The notes below the pieces were generated by a model, which saw only the letters and a list, made by a program, of their open reading frames with translations, was not told where the DNA came from and searched no databases. DNA of 64,000 nt from Cyathus striatus. Lineage: Eukaryota; Basidiomycota; Agaricomycetes; Agaricales; Nidulariaceae. The stretch spans positions 248,001 through 312,000 of the forward strand of contig JAOVFP010000018.1 in NCBI GenBank assembly GCA_025738555.1, given 5' to 3'. Made by a program: the position numbers and the translations under genes. Every line of letters starts with the position of its first letter. The stretch's first letter is position 1. Below are positions 33,148 to 44,450 of this stretch, one piece after another.

Positions 33148-35172
33148 AGTGCAGCCCGAATTAGGTTTGCGAACTTCACACGAGCTAATTCACATGGCTA
33201 ATTAGCCTGCTAATTAGCAGGTGCTTTGAGAAAATGAGAAATGACATGCGAAATAGTGCTAATTAGCAAAAATATTTCCAAATTATTTCTAGCCCTAATG
33301 ACACTGACTATTGACTGCACCTGGTATTATGGCAGTATCTAAGCAATATTGTTGACCAATGAGCGAGCTCTTGTGTAGTACATTGTCATCAGTAAATGGT
33401 AAGAAAACCTGGTATCATTGCCATTCGTCGGTGGTTGCATGCATATTGCATAACTACGTACTCGGTATAAGATATTTATCCGCCGTGGTGCCAATCATTG
33501 GATAGTAGTTATTATTTACTGACATCGGTTAAGCTCTAGCTGACAAAAATTCTGTCATTCCAGCGGTGACTTAACTGAATGGACCCAACTTCCAAGCGTA
33601 AAAGCCAACATGTCACCATTATTGCCAATCACCTTATTATTTGTCAGTACCATAAAATGGTTAGCGAGAAGGTAGGCTTACTACAGTTGCTCCGCTACAG
33701 TATCCAAAATGTCCTCTAACAAACTCGTGCCACACTTTTGAACCAGAAAAACCCAAGGGCCAAGTATAAAGTCTAAACCACTGTATGTGAGGTGGCATGA
33801 TATATGATCTACTATTCATATCATATGAATCATATGTTGAAGACTAAAGAAGCAAAAACCGATGTACCCAGTGATGATAACGACCAAAATGAGATAGAGT
33901 CTGCTTCTGACTCAATGCCAAAGGCCAGAGAGTAATGCGCTGACATGGCTTGATGAAGGTTTACCACTGGATGGGACCGAGACAGAGGCTGACCATACCT
34001 TTTCCTTTGCCTCCCAACTCAACATAACACATTATCATTATATTGCAAACACTTCTGCTACTTTTAGTGCTTATCTTACAAACTTGACAGATACTGCTCC
34101 TGCACACTCCTGCAACTCAGACCATGACGACAGCAGAGGAGTGGCTAATGACATAGTGATAGATAGGATAGACTGGTGATGTAGAAGCGGAAATAAGAGA
34201 TATAGCACTGGCAGTAGATTTTTTTTATTCACGAGCGAAGCATAGAGTACTTTTGGAGTACTTACTATGTTACTCGTTGCAGATGTGTCTGGTATAGGGA
34301 CTGACATGGATGGATCTGAGATCCATCCGCGATCCAATCCGCAGATGGGGCCATTATTCGGATAGGTGACGGATGCCATCCACAAAATTCGGATGCATCC
34401 GCTCGGTACCACTGTGACTGCTGCTGCTTTCAATTATTCCTTCGTTACAGAGCATTTCTAATGTAATATAAAAACACAAAATTGCTTGTAATACAATAAG
34501 CATTATACATGCGAAGTGTAAGGTAAAAATAAAATGGATTGATGTCACTATATGTTTTTTACTTGTTGTTGCCACAAAATATGACCGATAGCCTTAGTCA
34601 CGGTGCGTGACATGCTACTAGACATGTCACGCAGTCACGGACCCCATCAAAACTTCACGAAGTCTCGCAAAACACATCAATTTAAGTATATATTAACAAA
34701 TCTCTCTTCAAACAAAAAAATAAGTATGTGAATCCATTAAATACATATTAGAGTACACATAGATGTGGTACAATTTTAAGTGAATGTATTTATTTATCAG
34801 AAAATGGAAAGAGTGCATAACAGCTATTGGATGCAATTGGATGCATCCAAATACTGGGTGTATCCGCGGATTGGCATCCGGAACCGATCCGCATCCGCTA
34901 TTATTTTCGGATCAAAATAGCGGATTGCCGGTTCAGGCTCATCCGTGTCAGTCCCTAGTCTGGTACCCTATATGCTGACAAATGCTAATTTGCATGCGAA
35001 ACAGCACCAAATTTGCTATTTCACATTGCTAATTAGCATTTTTTCGTCCGGGGGGCGCGCCCCCCGGACCCCTGCTAATTAGCACTATTTCACTATGTGA
35101 AATAGACCCCTTCTAGGCAGCGACCTATATCGCATATGCGAACCAGCCGTGGGACCTAATTCGGGCTGCACT
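33148..35172. mobile_element. Non-autonomous TIR element with 10-bp target duplication (2025 bp)
   Basis: Perfect 19-bp inverted repeats begin AGTGCAGCCCGAATTAGG (33148-33166 and 35154-35172). They are flanked by the identical 10-bp AGCCGAGAAT (33138-33147 and 35173-35182), which interrupts the leader (AGCCGAGAATACCGAGG in other units). A 9-10-bp duplication suggests a Mutator-like element, which is inference. The arms are rich in GCTAATTAGC palindromes. A perfect 24-bp palindrome lies at 35046-35069 (half-site GTCCGGGGGGCG). No transposase; a possible decayed open frame near 33580-33700 is not identifiable. Confidence 0.82.
34295..34957. mobile_element. Nested hAT-type MITE (663 bp)
   Basis: Ends TAGGGACTGACATGGATG and its inverse (18 bp, one mismatch) are flanked by identical 8-bp GTCTGGTA (34287-34294 and 34958-34965). 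The 8-bp duplication and TAGGG terminus are typical of hAT elements. The arms are full of GGATGCATCC and CGGATC/GATCCG palindromic repeats. No coding capacity. It is inserted into the element 33148-35172 and is therefore younger. Confidence 0.82.
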
Positions 35173-35633
35173 AGCCGAGAATACCGAGGTATTTGGCTGA
35201 CACCTTCTGGTACAAACACACCGACGTGGTTTTACAGTTCTTTCTCTGTTGCTCAGTGCCATGATCTGCCATCCGCCCGCTCTTCCACCTCCCCGGCACC
35301 ATGAATATCTTTCAGATACCCTACCCACAACCTCGATTTCTCTCGCAAGGAAAGGCTATTCCTACCGTCTTTGAAAACGCACATAAACCACCAGTGCACC
35401 AGGTACAAACAACGCCAAAGTTGCTATTGTGCACCCGAAATAGACACAGTACTGGGACAATGGGGCAGTTCCAAGGACGAGCAGGAACAAAAGAATGGGC
35501 GAACAGGAAACAGGTGAGCTTTCTCTCTATCTTTCGTTTCTCCATCTTCCTCTTACGTGATACCCCCTTTTACAGTTGCGCTTGCGCAGCCCTGTGCCAT
35601 TTACGATGTTCACGACTGTAACTCACGACTATC
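35173..35633 (+). repeat. Rest of unit 2 leader and type-I ABC upstream region
   Basis: Continues the leader from AGCCGAGAATACCGAGG. It includes GTACAAACAACGCCAAAGTT, GTGCACCCGAAATAGACAC and the probable 5' UTR intron (GTGAGCTTTCTCTC...TTTTACAG, about 35514-35575). Collinear with 22580-23039. Confidence 0.7.
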
Positions 35634-37727
35634 ATGCGTCGTGCTTCGTCTTCGTTGGTGGTTGATACCACCCCCACTCTCAAATATGATTTGAACATGT
35701 CTCTGAGGACGTCCTTGGATTCTCAACTATCCGAAATCAAACACTCTCCTCCCGTCTCTCCCCCTCCCGCTCCTCCCTCAACAACGACAACAACAACGAC
35801 ACTAACGCCCTCCATCAAACTCCTCTTCTCCCACCTCACACCACGAAACCGACTCACCCTCCTCCTCCCTGCAGTAATCACCTCAATGATCTTAGGAGGA
35901 ATTGCACCCTTCATGACCACTGTCATCGGCCAAGCATTCGATGCCTTCTCGAGGTTCCCACTCTCCTCCCCGTCGCAGCAAGACAAACACAACCTCCTCC
36001 GTGGAGTCGGAATCGCTGCCTTGGAGCTAGTAGGACTCGCAGTAGGCTCGATGTCCCTAGGGAGCCTGACCAGCTTTCTGTGGATATGGACTGAGGAGGT
36101 TAATGTGCGGATGTTGAGGCGGCATGTTTATCGTGGTGTCATGGCCCGTGATATGGAGTGGTTCGATACACACCTTGGTGGAAACGACGATGCTGAGGGC
36201 CCTCTTGGGGCTGCTGGGTTGATGGCGAAATTCAACCGGTACGTACTTTCCCCTTTCCCTCTTCTCAATAACTGATTGCATTATAGTGAAACAGATGAAG
36301 TCCGTACAGCATCGTCCCTAGCCTCAGGAAACCTCCTCCAACACCTAACAACAACCCTAACATGCCTAATCCTAGCATTCACTCGCTCATGGTCTCTGAC
36401 CCTCGTAATCCTCTCCTCCATCCCCCTCCTCGCACTTCTCCAAGGCGTATCTCAAGCTCTCGCCTCCCCCTTACTGGCTTCAGAACGCACGTATACCGGA
36501 ATCGCAGCAACCCTCATCTCACGTGCCACAACAGCCATCGCAACTGTGAAAGCATTCAACGCCCAACCACACGAATCCGATCTCGCATCATCCTCCTTTT
36601 TCTCCCTGGGCTCCGCCGCTCGCAAGCTCAATATAGTATGGGCAACCACAAGCGGCTCAGCCCAATTCGTCATGATGGCGATGTTCGTCCAGGCCTTTTG
36701 GTTCGGCGCCAAACTCGTAAGAAATAACGAAGCGTCCGCAGGGGATGTTATGGCTGTTTTTTGGGCTTGCTTGATCGCTACTTCAAATCTGCAAATGTGC
36801 ATTCTGCAATTGATTACGATTGCAAAAGGAAAATTAGCAACGGTTGAGTTGGTGTCTGATTCTGGAGGAGAATACCCTTGCGCCCAGACCGATGCCAATC
36901 AACCACCCACCAAAGTTCACAGGTGAACTCGCATTCCACAACGTATCTTTCTCATACCCCTCCCGACCACACACCCGCGTTCTCGAGGACGTGTCGCTTT
37001 TTCTTCCGGCGGGAGAGATGACGTTTATCGTTGGCGCCTCCGGGAGTGGGAAGAGCACCATTGCTCAACTTCTTCTTGGGTTATACACTCCGCAAGAAGG
37101 CAGTGTCTGTCTGGACGGGCGGGATCTGCGATACCTCAACTCATCCTTCTTGCGTTCTCATATCGGTGGTGTGGGAGGCACCACCGGAGGCGGCGTCATT
37201 CTCGACGGAAAGAGTCTCTACGAGAATGTTTTACTCAGTGTATCTGGATCTGGACGCCCATTAGACTCTGTAAGCAGAGAAGAAGTTGAAGAAGCATGTA
37301 AAGCTGCCCTCGTTCATGAGTTCGTGAGGGACATGCCTCAGGGATACGAGACTGTTCTCGGAGGGAGCGGGGGGGTGAGTTTAAGTGGGGGACAGAGGCA
37401 GCGTTTGGAGATTGCGAGGGCGAGGTTATGGAATCCTGATGTTCTTGTTCTTGTTTCGTTTTCTCTTTCCTTTTCTCCTTATGAAGGTGCTCATAGTGTG
37501 GTTTAGACGAAGCAACTTCAGCACTCGACGCTACTTCACGCATCCTTGTCTTCGAAGCCATCAAGCACTGGCGCCGGGGTAAAACAACTATCGTCATCAC
37601 GCACGATCTTTCACAAATCGAGAACGGCGATTTTGTGTACGTTATGAAGTCTGGCCGTGTCGTTGAGCAAGGATACCGTCGGGACCTCGAATCTTCCTCT
37701 TCTTCGGTGAATTTGGATAAGGATGAT
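35634..37727 (+). pseudogene. ABC exporter, type I (copy C), truncated after NBD1
   Basis: The best preserved N-terminal half. Exon 1 (35634-36239) encodes the tail and first TMD1 helices; an intron to about 36286 follows. TMD1 then runs to about 36840 (FTRSWSLTLVILSSIP, AATLISRATTAIATVKAFNA). A frameshift near 36850-36880 separates it from NBD1 (36880-37450): Walker A GASGSGKST and signature SLSGGQRQRLEIARARL. After an intron (about 37456-37507) come Walker B VLVLDEATSALD, switch VITHDLS and KSGRVVEQGYRRDLE. At about 37727 the sequence jumps into exon 2 of the small gene, so TMD2 and NBD2 are gone. At best a half-transporter; the frameshift makes even that doubtful. Confidence 0.85.
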
Positions 37728-37734
37728 CTTCTCT

Positions 37735-38147
37735 CCCAAAGCTTTCATTGTGACATTAAGGCGCAAATCGTTTACATTTGGGTGTTCCGAAGGACGAAGG
37801 ACTGCAAAGCCGTTTTTCGTAGCAATATCAAACGGCGTTTTCGAGGTAACTGGGATTCCAAAGTAAAACTTTGGAGGTTGAATTCCAAGTTTATACTTCG
37901 GACGAAGTTCTTTTGGAAGATGTTCCAGTGGAAGCTTTTGAAGTAGACGTTCAATCCACTGCTATGACCCATGGTGGTAAGCAAAGGTATACATTACAGA
38001 AGGGAGACTTACCTTGCGTGATATCTTTGGATCATACAAAAGGTCTAGGTCGACGTTAGGATAGTCATTTAGTTTGTATTCACAAACGAACTCGGAGTTC
38101 GAAAGGAAAATAGGATCATCTGAGTCCGAAATATGAGTGTTCTGCAT
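37735..38147 (-). pseudogene. Small array gene, C-terminally truncated copy
   Basis: ATG at 38147, exon 1 to about 38013 (same FVCEYKLNDYPNVDLDLLYD block), intron to about 37968. Exon 2 is readable to about 37735, where it meets ABC copy C tail to tail. The last ~100 residues of the 204-aa protein, including YDFGIPFIPEQM and WYVDQEMCEW, are missing. Confidence 0.75.
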
Positions 38148-38562
38148 GAGGTTGTTTGGAAAAAAATAGGCGTGTATCGGTGTATATATATACTTACATT
38201 GATAAGCATAAAGCACGTGCGGTAAGAAGCCGAGGCCGGCTTGTTTGGTGTACACCTTTGATACAAACACACCGTCTGACAGCCACTCCAAGCCCACTCT
38301 CCCGCCTCCTAGGTGTCATGAAAGTCCTATATGCTCCACCCACATCCTCGAGTTCTCTCCATCCTGAGCGTGAGCAAGGAAAATAGTCTTCTAATTATTG
38401 TCTCATAACTTGCAGTGTACTGTCTATACCAGTCCAAGAACGAGCAGGAACAAAAGAATGGGGGAATGGCAAACGGGTGAGCTTCTTCTCATCTTTCGTT
38501 TTTCTTTCTTTCTCTTTTGCAATACCCCTGGCGCTCACGATCCACTGTAGTAACTCACTATC
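38148..38562. promoter_or_regulatory. Shared upstream region of small gene and type-II ABC (unit 2)
   Basis: Near-copy of 26487-26899 with the TATATATAT run, CTTTGATACAAACACACC block and plus-strand UTR intron start GTGAGCTTCTTCTC. Confidence 0.5.
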
Positions 38563-39585
38563 ATGCATCGTCCTTCGTCTTTCTACTCTCAACTGCGAAT
38601 TGATTGTCGCTCCGAGAACGTCCTTCGTTTCCCAACTATCCTAATTCAAACTACCCGTCTCTCCCCTGCCTCCTCCGGCACCAACAACGACAATATACAC
38701 CCTCAATCACCCTCCTTCTCTCCCCTCACACCACGACACAACCTCACCTTCCTCCTCCCCGCATAAATTACATCCTTAACCTTAGGCGGAATCGCACCAT
38801 TCACCACTGGCACCATCATCGGCCAAGCATTCGGCGCATTCACAAAGTTCCAACTCTCCTCCCCTTCGCAACAGGACAAAAATACGCTTCTGCACAAAAT
38901 GGGAATAGCTGCGCCGGAGCTTGTAGTGTTAGCCGTAGGCTCCGTTGCCCTACGAGCAGCTCGTGCATTTGGACTGGGGAGGTTAATACGGCCATGTTGA
39001 GAAAGCGAGTATGTCGCGCTGTCATGGGCGGTGATGTAGAGTGGGGCGATGATACGGGGCCGCTTGGGGCAGCTGGGCTGATAGCCAAATAAAACCGGTT
39101 CGTACTACTTTTCTTTTATCCCTCTTCTCATTAGCTCACAATAATAATGTGAAACAGACGAAATCCAAACCGCATCCCCTAAGCAACATCCTCCAATACC
39201 TAACAACAACCCTCACATCTCTCCTCGCATTCAAGCGCTCATGGTCTCTTACTATGGCAGGCTGTTGAGCGTAACGGCGTGATTGCGAGCCATGTGAGGC
39301 GGGATAAGACTGTCATGAGGCAGAGGTGGGATCTGGAGAAGGCGCTCGTGACAGTTGAGAGGCCGTCCATGACCGAGCTGGAGGATAACGAGCTTCTACC
39401 GTCATTCAGGACACTCAACCATGCCATATTCCCCCGCGTATCATACAAACCCTTCCCCTTCTTTGATCTTGGTATTTATCTTCTTAGTGGCGCAGCTTTG
39501 ACACGTCTTTTTATTCCTCCTCTTTGTGCTTCTCTTCGAATTATCACCCACTGGCGCAAAGGACGTTTCGACAATTAGTGGATTA
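38563..39585 (+). pseudogene. ABC exporter pseudogene, type II (copy E)
   Basis: It starts near ATG 38563 but the tail is frameshifted early. TMD1 fragments continue to about 39230 (WTGEVNTAMLRKRV, GAAGLIAK). At about 39250 it jumps to linker-like text after NBD1 (QAVERNGVIASHVRRDKTVM, ERPSMTELEDNELLPSF, RTLNHAIFPRVSYKPFPFF, DLGIYLLSGAALTRLFIPPL). This open stretch to 39578 preserves a linker segment that other copies lost. NBD1, TMD2 and NBD2 are absent. Confidence 0.75.
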
Positions 39586-39985
39586 GGCGGCCTTGTTCTC
39601 TGTATCGTTGCCCTAGGCGGACTTCTCCATCACTTGTTCAATATCTCAACATCCCTTCCGCAGAAATATTTCAGATTTAATTTCAGAGGAGTACTATGGT
39701 GATGATTGAAGTACTGAGGCAGGCTGGAGGACGAAGTGTCTTAAGGAGCGGACCAACACTGTATAAGGCTAGTGTTAAGACTCAGGAGCCTGGTATATAC
39801 TCGGCTCCGCTTTACACCATACCCAACTTACCAAATACTTACAGAAGGTACATAACATAGTAAATTCAATTGAAATTCAACATGTGGACCGACAGATCCT
39901 GACCACCTTATTTAGTAGGCTCCGAATTTCTCCCTTCACGCGCACGCTGTCAACAAGTTAAAATATAAATACTTACTCTTCACAA
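39586..39985. other. Spacer, no recognised feature
   Basis: No coding region or repeat that I could place. It ends where the inverted-repeat element at 39986 begins. Confidence 0.3.
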
Positions 39986-40638
39986 TGGGTGACTTTCCGC
40001 TGCGTTTAGAATCCTAGAATAAATTTCTAGATGCCTTAAGCGAGTTTTGCCGTAGTGCCGTTGTCCTAATTCGTCTTAGCTGACAGCTGAGCTTAAAATT
40101 GACCCCATCCTAGATGTCAATCTGGAAGAGGCCTCCCACCCCCCTTTCCAGTTCTAAACAGCTCATTTTCGACCTCCGACGTCAACTGTCCCTGCAGGAC
40201 CCTTTCATCTAAAGATTCCCAGTACCGTACTCCCTCCTCCACAATAGTGAAAACTGTCACTTCGACAACGAGTTTCCAACATTTCCATTGTGAGTTTTTG
40301 TTGCGATAAACTTTATAAACTCTGCTTATATTTAACTTAATTTCCAACCAGCTTCCGGAGAAAAAAATTGATATAGCTAATGAAATTGTATGAAATTCTG
40401 ACAGTTATGTACAAGACACAGCTCAAACTCCAGATACAGAAGTATATCGTATTACCATTAACATGTACAATGATGTAGATAAACATACCTTACATGCTGA
40501 AGCATTCTTGAAGCGGTACATTCACAATACCCATACTAATAGTCAGTGTAGTCAGGAAGGAGATGTGAAGGTAGCATATGATAAGATAACGATCACGCTC
40601 AGGGATTTTGGAATTGACATTTGTGATCTGAGAGAAGG

Positions 40639-42361
40639 CAGGACCCTCGAAAATCCCGGTGGAACTTAGATTTCAGGGTGGGGGTTAGTGTCCGGATGGA
40701 TTTTCGGAAATTTTGTCTAGATTTGTCCGGAAAGCGTCTAAGTGTGCCCCCAAACCATAGGTTTGTCCGGATTTTGCGTTCTACGTTCAAAAATGCGTCT
40801 TTTTCTCAATTTTTTTTTCGCTGTATCGCAAAATAATAGCTTTTACTATAGATGATATATACATGAATATATAGAAGCATTACTCTTCTTCATCTGAATC
40901 GACATTCTTCTGTTTTCGGGAATTGAAAGCCTTGAGTGCCGCATTCAATTGCTTTGTTTGAGAATTAAGTCGATGAAACATAGTCATATACTCTGTATCC
41001 AAAGCCACACCCCCATCAGGCTGGACTGTAATGACAGAAGGCGGGAGGACCACCAAAAACTGGATTGATGAGATGAGCTGAAAATGGTGTGTGTAAAGGA
41101 AAACGGTAGCCTGAGGAAATGCAGTAAAATGATTAGCAATACTGTTCTCGAAAACCTGTACACCAAGATTGGAAATGGCTGATATTTTCGTTGTCTGTAA
41201 CAGTCGCATGCTTTGCATTCTTACCCGCCATTTTGGAATACATAGTGATCACTGAGACAGTTATTAGTCTCTTCGAGTTTTGAAGCAAATAAATAATATT
41301 CAACTCACCTTCGCCAATACGAAGACCATGAACTGTTAAAGCGAAAGCAAAATCATCCAACTGAAGTGGACGTAATGCTGTAACTCGGGCTTCTTTGATA
41401 ATATCAAGTATATCAGTGGCAATATAAGCCCCAGTGAAAGCTAGACATCACTCAATGGTTGTACCATGCTATACCAGTCAGATACATAAGGGTATAATAA
41501 TTCTCCAGATTGTTTTGGAAGCTTGATGTTGAGGACATTGTGAACTGATGCTGTATCTGCAAGAAGTAGCTGCTCTCTTACTTCAACTGGTATGAGAAGC
41601 ACATTGTCGATAACCTGCTTGTGATTGTCATCCACAACCATTACAATGTTTTCCATAGATGTGTATAAAACCTAGAGCTTAAAAGGCATTAGAATACAAT
41701 TAAGAACATTGAAAGATAGTAGTACAGCGTACAGACAAGGCTTGATATACATATTTTGACAGTATGCGAATGAAGAGAAGTTACGAAACGATATGGGAAC
41801 TGTAAGTCGAGATGATGGATCTTGTAGGCTTTACCACGTAGCAGAGAATGAGCAGGATGGGAGTGTTGCAGTATAACCATGGGGTTTTATAGTAAAATAG
41901 AACAAATGAAATATATAAGAGGTAAGTACTGTGATACATACTAAGTAGTAAATGAGTGAATACTGTTGATGAAAGAATTCAGAAAAACATCGAAAAAGAG
42001 TCAAGATGACAAGAAATTTATTAAAGCCTGAAGCCAAGGCCTGAAGTGCAGTGTTGGTTGGAAGTTTCATATTTGTCCTGATGAGAGACTCCGTGAGAGG
42101 ACCAAGAAAATGAAGATTAACGTTGAGTAACCAGTAGTACTTAACCTCATAATCCTCTAAAAATTTTGTTCTCACATCACCCAATATGTCCGGATAAAGA
42201 TCTGACTTCGCCCTTTTTGACGAGAAATGTCCGGGAAAATGATCAAGGAGAAGGGCTTTCCGACCTCCAAAATGTCCGGAATCCGTCTAGGTTCCGGGGC
42301 CTATGGCCCCGGTTTGTGTCCGGATGGACATTTAGGTTCCCCCAGGATTTTCGAGGGTCCT
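40639..42361. mobile_element. Nested TIR element with 8-bp target duplication and a gene (1723 bp)
   Basis: 26-bp inverted repeats with 2 mismatches begin AGGACCCTCGAAAATCC (40639-40664 and 42336-42361). They are flanked by identical GAGAAGGC (40631-40638 and 42362-42369). Subterminal arms carry many TGTCCGGA motifs in both orientations. The 8-bp duplication fits hAT- or P-like transposition. It contains one spliced minus-strand gene. Confidence 0.85.
40880..42184 (-). CDS. Uncharacterised spliced protein carried by the 8-bp-TSD element
   Basis: Read from about 42184 to the stop at 40880-40882. Recognisable exon stretches in order: an N-terminal region (NVNLHFLGPLTESLIRTNMK), MENIVMVVDDNHKQVIDNVL (41656), LLADTASVHNVLNIKLPKQS, a DDFAFALTVHGLRIGEGELN segment, YSKMAGKNAKHATVTDNENI, and the last exon with FPQATVFLYTHHFQLISSIQ, LPPSVITVQPDGGVALDTEY and an acidic tail DSDEEE. 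Introns are 45-70 nt but not all boundaries are certain. No transposase signature I know, no membrane helix. It could be a divergent transposase or captured cargo. Confidence 0.45.
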
Positions 42362-42469
42362 GAGAAGGCTGCGTTACGGTTAGAAATTCAAACCTATTTT
42401 TTTCAAGCGCCACTCGCTTAAGGTTTAGAAAAATATTCTAGGATTCTAAACCCAGCGGAAAGTCACCCA

Positions 42470-43042
42470 ATATCTAACTTCATTCAGCAATTCCAGCTGA
42501 GCTTTTTCTCATTTCCCCACCACCCAACTTACTAGTCGTTCCTTTCCCTTGTCCTGTCCTTCATCCGTTGACTTCTGCTGCTGCAATAAGGGAACACTCC
42601 ATTGGCTCACCATCGTCCTCTCCACCATTACACTCGTCAACGCTGCTTATATCTCATTTCTAACTTACTAGCTACTGGTGGATCGTTGTACACTGTAGAC
42701 TCAAATTGTAGCGCAGACCATGAAGTAGCGCAGTGAACTTGAGAAAGTGGCGCGCACATTGACAACATGGCACAGAGCATACAAAAGTAGCGCGTGCGAA
42801 TACCAAAAGATGGCGCCGGACATGTCTCCGAAGAGTAGCGCTACCGAGAAGAAGTGGCGCAGGAAATGATTATGTAAATGTGCGGTTTGAACGCCATACT
42901 TGGCGTATTGTTTCTCTCATTAAAGCACACGCGTTCTTCGTATACGTTGTTGATTGTGGCCCTTCCTTGAAAAGGTGGAATTAAGCAACGCAAATCCTTC
43001 CGCTGTGCATTCGCCTCGAGTTCACTTGAACATTCATTTACC
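42470..43042. other. Spacer and start of duplicated RNase T2 block (unit 2)
   Basis: 42470-42765 is unrecognised. From 42766 (GGCACAGAGCATACAAAAGT) it is collinear with 27945-28210. Confidence 0.6.
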
Positions 43043-44450
43043 ATGTTCCTCCCAGCTACTGCGATTGTCTTTGTATCACTGACGCAAGCACTTGCCTCTC
43101 CGCTCTCCGAATCTCTTAGTGTAACAGGCCTCCTTGGTCGTGATACGCTTATTAGCTCTGGATGCTCGACCACAGGAACTGCATCCTGTCATAATACGTC
43201 TTCCATCTCAAACCTGTGTTGCTTTGAGTCTCCTGGAGTAAATCATTATCATCATTTGTGCTATTGATTAGTGTACTAATGATGTTTCGGACAGGGATTG
43301 CTGCTTCAAACACAGGTTTGTATGCCGATTGTTGGCCATTGTTAACCTACTAAGTATTTTCAGTTCTGGGATACAGATCCTTCGACTGGACCTACCGATA
43401 GCTGGACGATTCATGGTATGTTCATTTTTATACAATGCGTAAATTGCATCATTGACGTTCAATGTTCTTAGGCTTATGGCCCGATAAGTGGGTAACTCAT
43501 TATCCGCCTCTTACAGCCATCTTACAGGTCTTATAGTTGCGACACAACATTTACGGAGAACTGCGATCCGTCAAGAGCATACACCGGAATATCATCTGTA
43601 AGTGCAAAGTCGTACTATAATTCTAACTAAAGGGACAGTTACCAATATCTATAGCTGCTTTCGGATAACGGTGCATCTGATACACTTTCGTTTATGAATA
43701 CGGTACGTTGCTCTATCTTACATTTCTGTATTTAGATTGCTTACAGCACTGGGTCGACATTAATGGGAATAACGAGCAGTTCTGGGAGGTAACTAGCCTC
43801 CTTTATGATACATGGTTGATATTAATCGTGATGTGTAGAACGAATGGTCCACACACGGAACGTGCATGAGGTATTCCGTCACTTGATTTTTTACGCGAAT
43901 CAGTACCTGACAGCCTGATATAGCACTCTCGAACCATCATGTCTCCCCAGCGGAAGTGTGAGAGGAGCTGAGGTACTTCCATATATCCATTCCACAGATC
44001 CCAGTGCTAATCTTCGACTTCAGGCTGTGGCATTCTTCGAAACAGTAGTCAAACTCTTCCAAACTCTTCCTACGTTCACTTGGCTCTCCGATGCTGGAAT
44101 TATGCCTTCTTCAAGCGAGACGTTTACTCTCTTGCAGTTGACATCTGTGCTTAAGTCAGCTTCGGTGAGTACCCCTCTATACCTTTGTTGTTTTCTTGGT
44201 GAATCTGATCGTCAGACATATTTTAGGGTGTTACACCTTCACTCGACTGTTCATCTGGTGCCCTGAACCAAATTAGCTGGTACTTCAATTTGAAAGGATC
44301 TGTTATTGATGGAACATTTGTTGCTGTTGGTGCGTCGCTTTCTGATATTTCTGTTAAGACTATATGAACATTCTATTCTTAGATGCACCTGTATCTGGTT
44401 CTTGTCCCTCATCTGGGATTAAGTACCCACCGAAGTCTGGTTCCCATTAA
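43043..44450 (+). CDS. Secreted ribonuclease T2, copy 2, altered CAS II motif
   Basis: Same exon layout as copy 1, including the 21-nt and 16-nt micro-exons; open to TAA at 44448-44450, about 278 aa. Signal peptide FLPATAIVFVSLTQALA. CAS I WTIHGLWPD is intact. CAS II reads FWENEWSTHGTC, whereas copy 1 encodes HE at that place: the first His (equivalent to RNase Rh His104) is Asn, from CAC to AAC right at the exon start (43838-43840). The Lys usual before the catalytic His of CAS II (RNase Rh Lys108) is Thr in both copies. The enzyme may be folded and secreted but of reduced activity. The block 42766-45157 duplicates 27931-30415. Confidence 0.82.

Larger units (their letters stand above)
39986..42469. 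mobile_element. TIR element with ~57-bp imperfect termini, host of a nested element
   Basis: Inverted repeats of about 57-59 bp (39986-40044 and 42413-42469) start TGGGTGACTTTCCGCTG and share GTTTAGAATCCTAGAATA and CTTAAGCGAG further in. No clear target duplication flanks them. Without the nested insertion the element is about 0.76 kb. It has a short open stretch at about 40463-40640 of unknown meaning. Confidence 0.78.

Noticed and set aside
34197..34240. Poly-T tract as a possible retroelement tail
   Set aside because: Short homopolymer inside the 10-bp-duplication element, with no reverse-transcriptase sequence nearby.
34071..34575. Two minus-strand open frames
   Set aside because: They span the border and palindromic arm of the hAT-type MITE and are not coherent proteins.
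36452..36898. 148-codon minus-strand open frame
   Set aside because: Shadow of TMD1 in ABC copy C.
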